From: Otis tarda
Lineage: Eukaryota; Chordata; Aves; Otidiformes; Otididae
Reading direction: 5' to 3'
Assembly: GCA_026413225.1 (NCBI GenBank)
Contig: CM048553.1
Span: forward strand, 97,252,190-97,316,189
DNA: 64,000 nt
The notes below the pieces were generated by a model. The model was not told where the DNA came from. It saw only the letters and a list, made by a program, of their open reading frames with translations, and did not search any database. A program made the position numbers and the translations under genes. Below are positions 61,600 through 64,000 of the stretch, in pieces (the stretch's first letter is position 1; each line of letters starts with the position of its first letter).

Positions 61600-64000
61600 T
61601 CAAGATTTTTTACCTTGAATACATCAAAATCTTATAAGAAGCTGTCAGAGCAAAGACCTATAACAACATTCACTTAAATCTGAAGTATGCTTAAGAAATG
61701 GTCATATGAAGGACCTATATTTTTCTTTGCTTATCTCTTTCATGCCTCATTTCTGCTGCTTTTTCTCAGTTCTTCAATATTGTACAGCTCATTCACTGAA
61801 GATCTGCACTTCTTCTTGTCTTACCATACATGAATTCACATATTAACATCTGGCAAATTCTGCCAGATGTCACTGAAATTGTTTCTTAGCTTCAGTGCTG
61901 GAGATATTATCTCAGCTTCAGATACACAGGAGGTTTGTGATTGCTGTGATGTTCTGTCCTGCTGCTTCTATGTTCTCCATGCACAGGGTGTTCTGTGGGG
62001 GAGCTCCCGAAGGAAGGGAAATGCCAGGGGCATAAAAGTACTTGCTGTATCATACAGAACAAACAGCTCCTCATTCCCTCTCCCTTTTCACTGTGAAACA
62101 GGTAGGAAGAAGATTAAAAACTATGGAACAGATCTTTCAACCTGTGGAACTTAAATATACTGGCTTTTTGTTGTGCCAGGAGTAGTGAGACATGGAAGCC
62201 TCTCGGATCACTTAATTTCTAGATCATTAAAAAAGAATCCACAGTAGGGGGCTATGCCTTTACCTGTTTAGAGGGCAATCATCTTTTCTGCACCTCCTGT
62301 TCCTTTCAGTTCTGACAGCAACCCCCTGTGTTCTTACTCTGCTCATGACTTGACATCCTTACTTTTACCTGCATCTGCTTAATTATTCTGTCACCTACTT
62401 CTCGCTTTCCTTCTCTGCACTTTTTCTTTCACGCACACTGCCATTTCACCTTGCCCTTGTAATTAGCCAGATAATTATCTATAAGGTTTTATATTCTGTG
62501 CATAAAAATAATATCAGGAAATTAGCTTGCCACTTAAACAGCCCCACTGGTCTGCAAAAGCCTGCTGAATCAGTCACTCAAAATATAACTGGAAACATTG
62601 ATTGCTGCACTATTCCTAAATGAAATACAAATTTATGTACTTTGTCTTCTCATGATAACGGTAGTCTTAAATTATACTTTTGAGGACACTTTATTTTACT
62701 GTAGTTTATTTTGGGTGGGTAAATGGCTTTTGCACATAAATCACTTCATTGTTCCTCCAGCTAGCCTCGCTGGGAGGCATAAACTGAATATTGTAAGGTA
62801 GAGTCAGACATGTTAGAATATACTGCATCACTGAAATTAGAGGTGGAAGAAAACTGTTTTGCTGCAGTAGTGATGAGGTAGTGATTTCCTAGTTGAGGAT
62901 ATTCTGACAGTACATTATCATGCTTTTCACTCAGGAATAGGGTAATTCAGATCCTTACGTTTAATCATCTGGTAGAAGTTACATGGAGAGGTAGCCTATT
63001 CCACGTGTAACAGACTGCAAAATGTTACCTCTTTGCTGCTGATGGGGGATCTAGAGTTAACATTTGGCATTAAAATGCCAAAGGAAATGGCTGATCTTTC
63101 AATGAAAGGACACAGATAATTTTTTGCAGCAGGAGGCTGATTCTGGATGATCACGTGTTAAAGAGTTATACCAAGGACTTAAAAATTACTGGTCAGCCAA
63201 ATAAGCAAATAAATAAACCAGATGTCATTATGAAATCATCTTCTGTCACTTGGCTTAGATTTTATGAAATACACAGTAGAGAAAAAAAAAAGCAAAGTCA
63301 TTGTGAAAGGCTTACATGTGCCTTGGTAAAGAGAGGAAAATTGAAAAGGAGCATTTGTGTGTAGTGCCAACAGAAAGTAAAGTTATACAGAGTTAATCCT
63401 AGGAGCTACTGCACACATTTTACACAGCAGCAGTTCTGCAGGAATTCAAGCAAACAAAAGTGGCATCACGGCTTTTGTGGTAAGTTTTCATGTCCCACAG
63501 ATTTTTTTCAAGAAGTTGAAGTAGCATCATTGCTTAGAAAGCTGTGTGATCTTTGACTGGTCTAGTAATAAAACATGTAGTGTAGCCTCACTGCAGATCT
63601 GATAAGAAAAAAAAAAAAAAGAGAATGGGTACTTTGATGTATGCAGCATGGTGCCAGAAAAGACGTAACATATATATCCAACCTTAGATTTCGCAACCTC
63701 CATTTCAGTCTTCTGATTTGGAAGGTAGACAGTATGCTCCCTGATTATATTTTTTCAAGCTCCCTGATTTGTGTATATTTAATAGCTCACTGCTATCAAA
63801 AGGTTATCAACCTAATGTTGTACTTTTTTTTTCTTGCTTTTGGAGTCATAAATTGGGGATGGAGGAAGGGGAGAGCAAATGAATTGGTCTTTCTGCAATC
63901 TGAAAGAATGTTACCTACTATCCACTTGTACCCTGCGAGGTGAAAACATTCCCTCACCAGACAGCATCTGATCTCCATGGGCAGATAGATCCATCAAACA

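Larger units (their letters stand above)
30878..64000 (+). other. GABBR2: GABBR2 intron 1, incomplete at window end
   Basis: More than 33 kb from donor GTAGGG with no GABBR2 exon 2 (which should begin with a CDNAKGL-like sequence). Mostly AT-rich unique DNA. Contents I can support are the GABA-B-like first exon at 45002-45247, CR1 fragments at 58085-59312, a possible SINE-like scrap near 35410, and simple repeats at 37507, 39551, 59089, 60382 and 61566. Between these I see no exon, RNA gene or transposon. Confidence 0.8.

Overview
The window is vertebrate nuclear DNA, most likely from a bird. It has long AT-rich introns, a promoter CpG island, few interspersed repeats, and the recognisable repeats are 3' ends of CR1-type LINEs. 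A crocodilian or turtle cannot be excluded. Both recognised genes are on the + strand. Nothing on the - strand can be supported as a gene.

Layout: (1) Positions 1-21,984 hold the 3' half of GALNT12, a polypeptide N-acetylgalactosaminyltransferase that starts mucin-type O-glycosylation in the Golgi. Five coding exons (1685-1861, 4554-4685, 13729-13842, 18996-19151, 21847-21984) give 238 residues: the end of the catalytic domain and the whole C-terminal ricin-type lectin domain. A 3' UTR of roughly 0.6-1.65 kb follows. (2) From about 23.65 to 29.05 kb is an intergenic stretch with no gene I can support and one weak repeat relic. (3) A GC-rich CpG island (about 29.05-31.56 kb) carries the promoter, leader and first coding exon of GABBR2, the GABA-B receptor subunit 2 (30563-30877; signal peptide plus the start of the Venus-flytrap domain). 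(4) From 30,878 to the window end is GABBR2 intron 1. GABBR2 exon 2 is not seen, so this intron is more than 33 kb long.

The most unusual observation lies in that intron. At 45002-45247 an intact 82-codon exon has a strong Kozak ATG, a signal peptide, a segment clearly homologous to the start of the GABA-B ligand-binding domain (GVLPA..LAL, then YEL.....HDTQ) and a splice donor in the same phase and at the same homologous residue as GABBR2 exon 1. It is either an alternative first exon of GABBR2 or the first exon of a further GABA-B-like gene nested or in tandem here.

Other points: GALNT12 and GABBR2 lie head-to-tail, unlike the human arrangement as I recall it. A 20-nt cryptic microexon with near-ideal splice sites sits in GALNT12 intron 7. 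A 28-nt T run forms part of one splice acceptor. The GABBR2 leader has complementary GGA/TCC repeats and a short uORF. Human comparisons are from memory of the protein families; no search was run.
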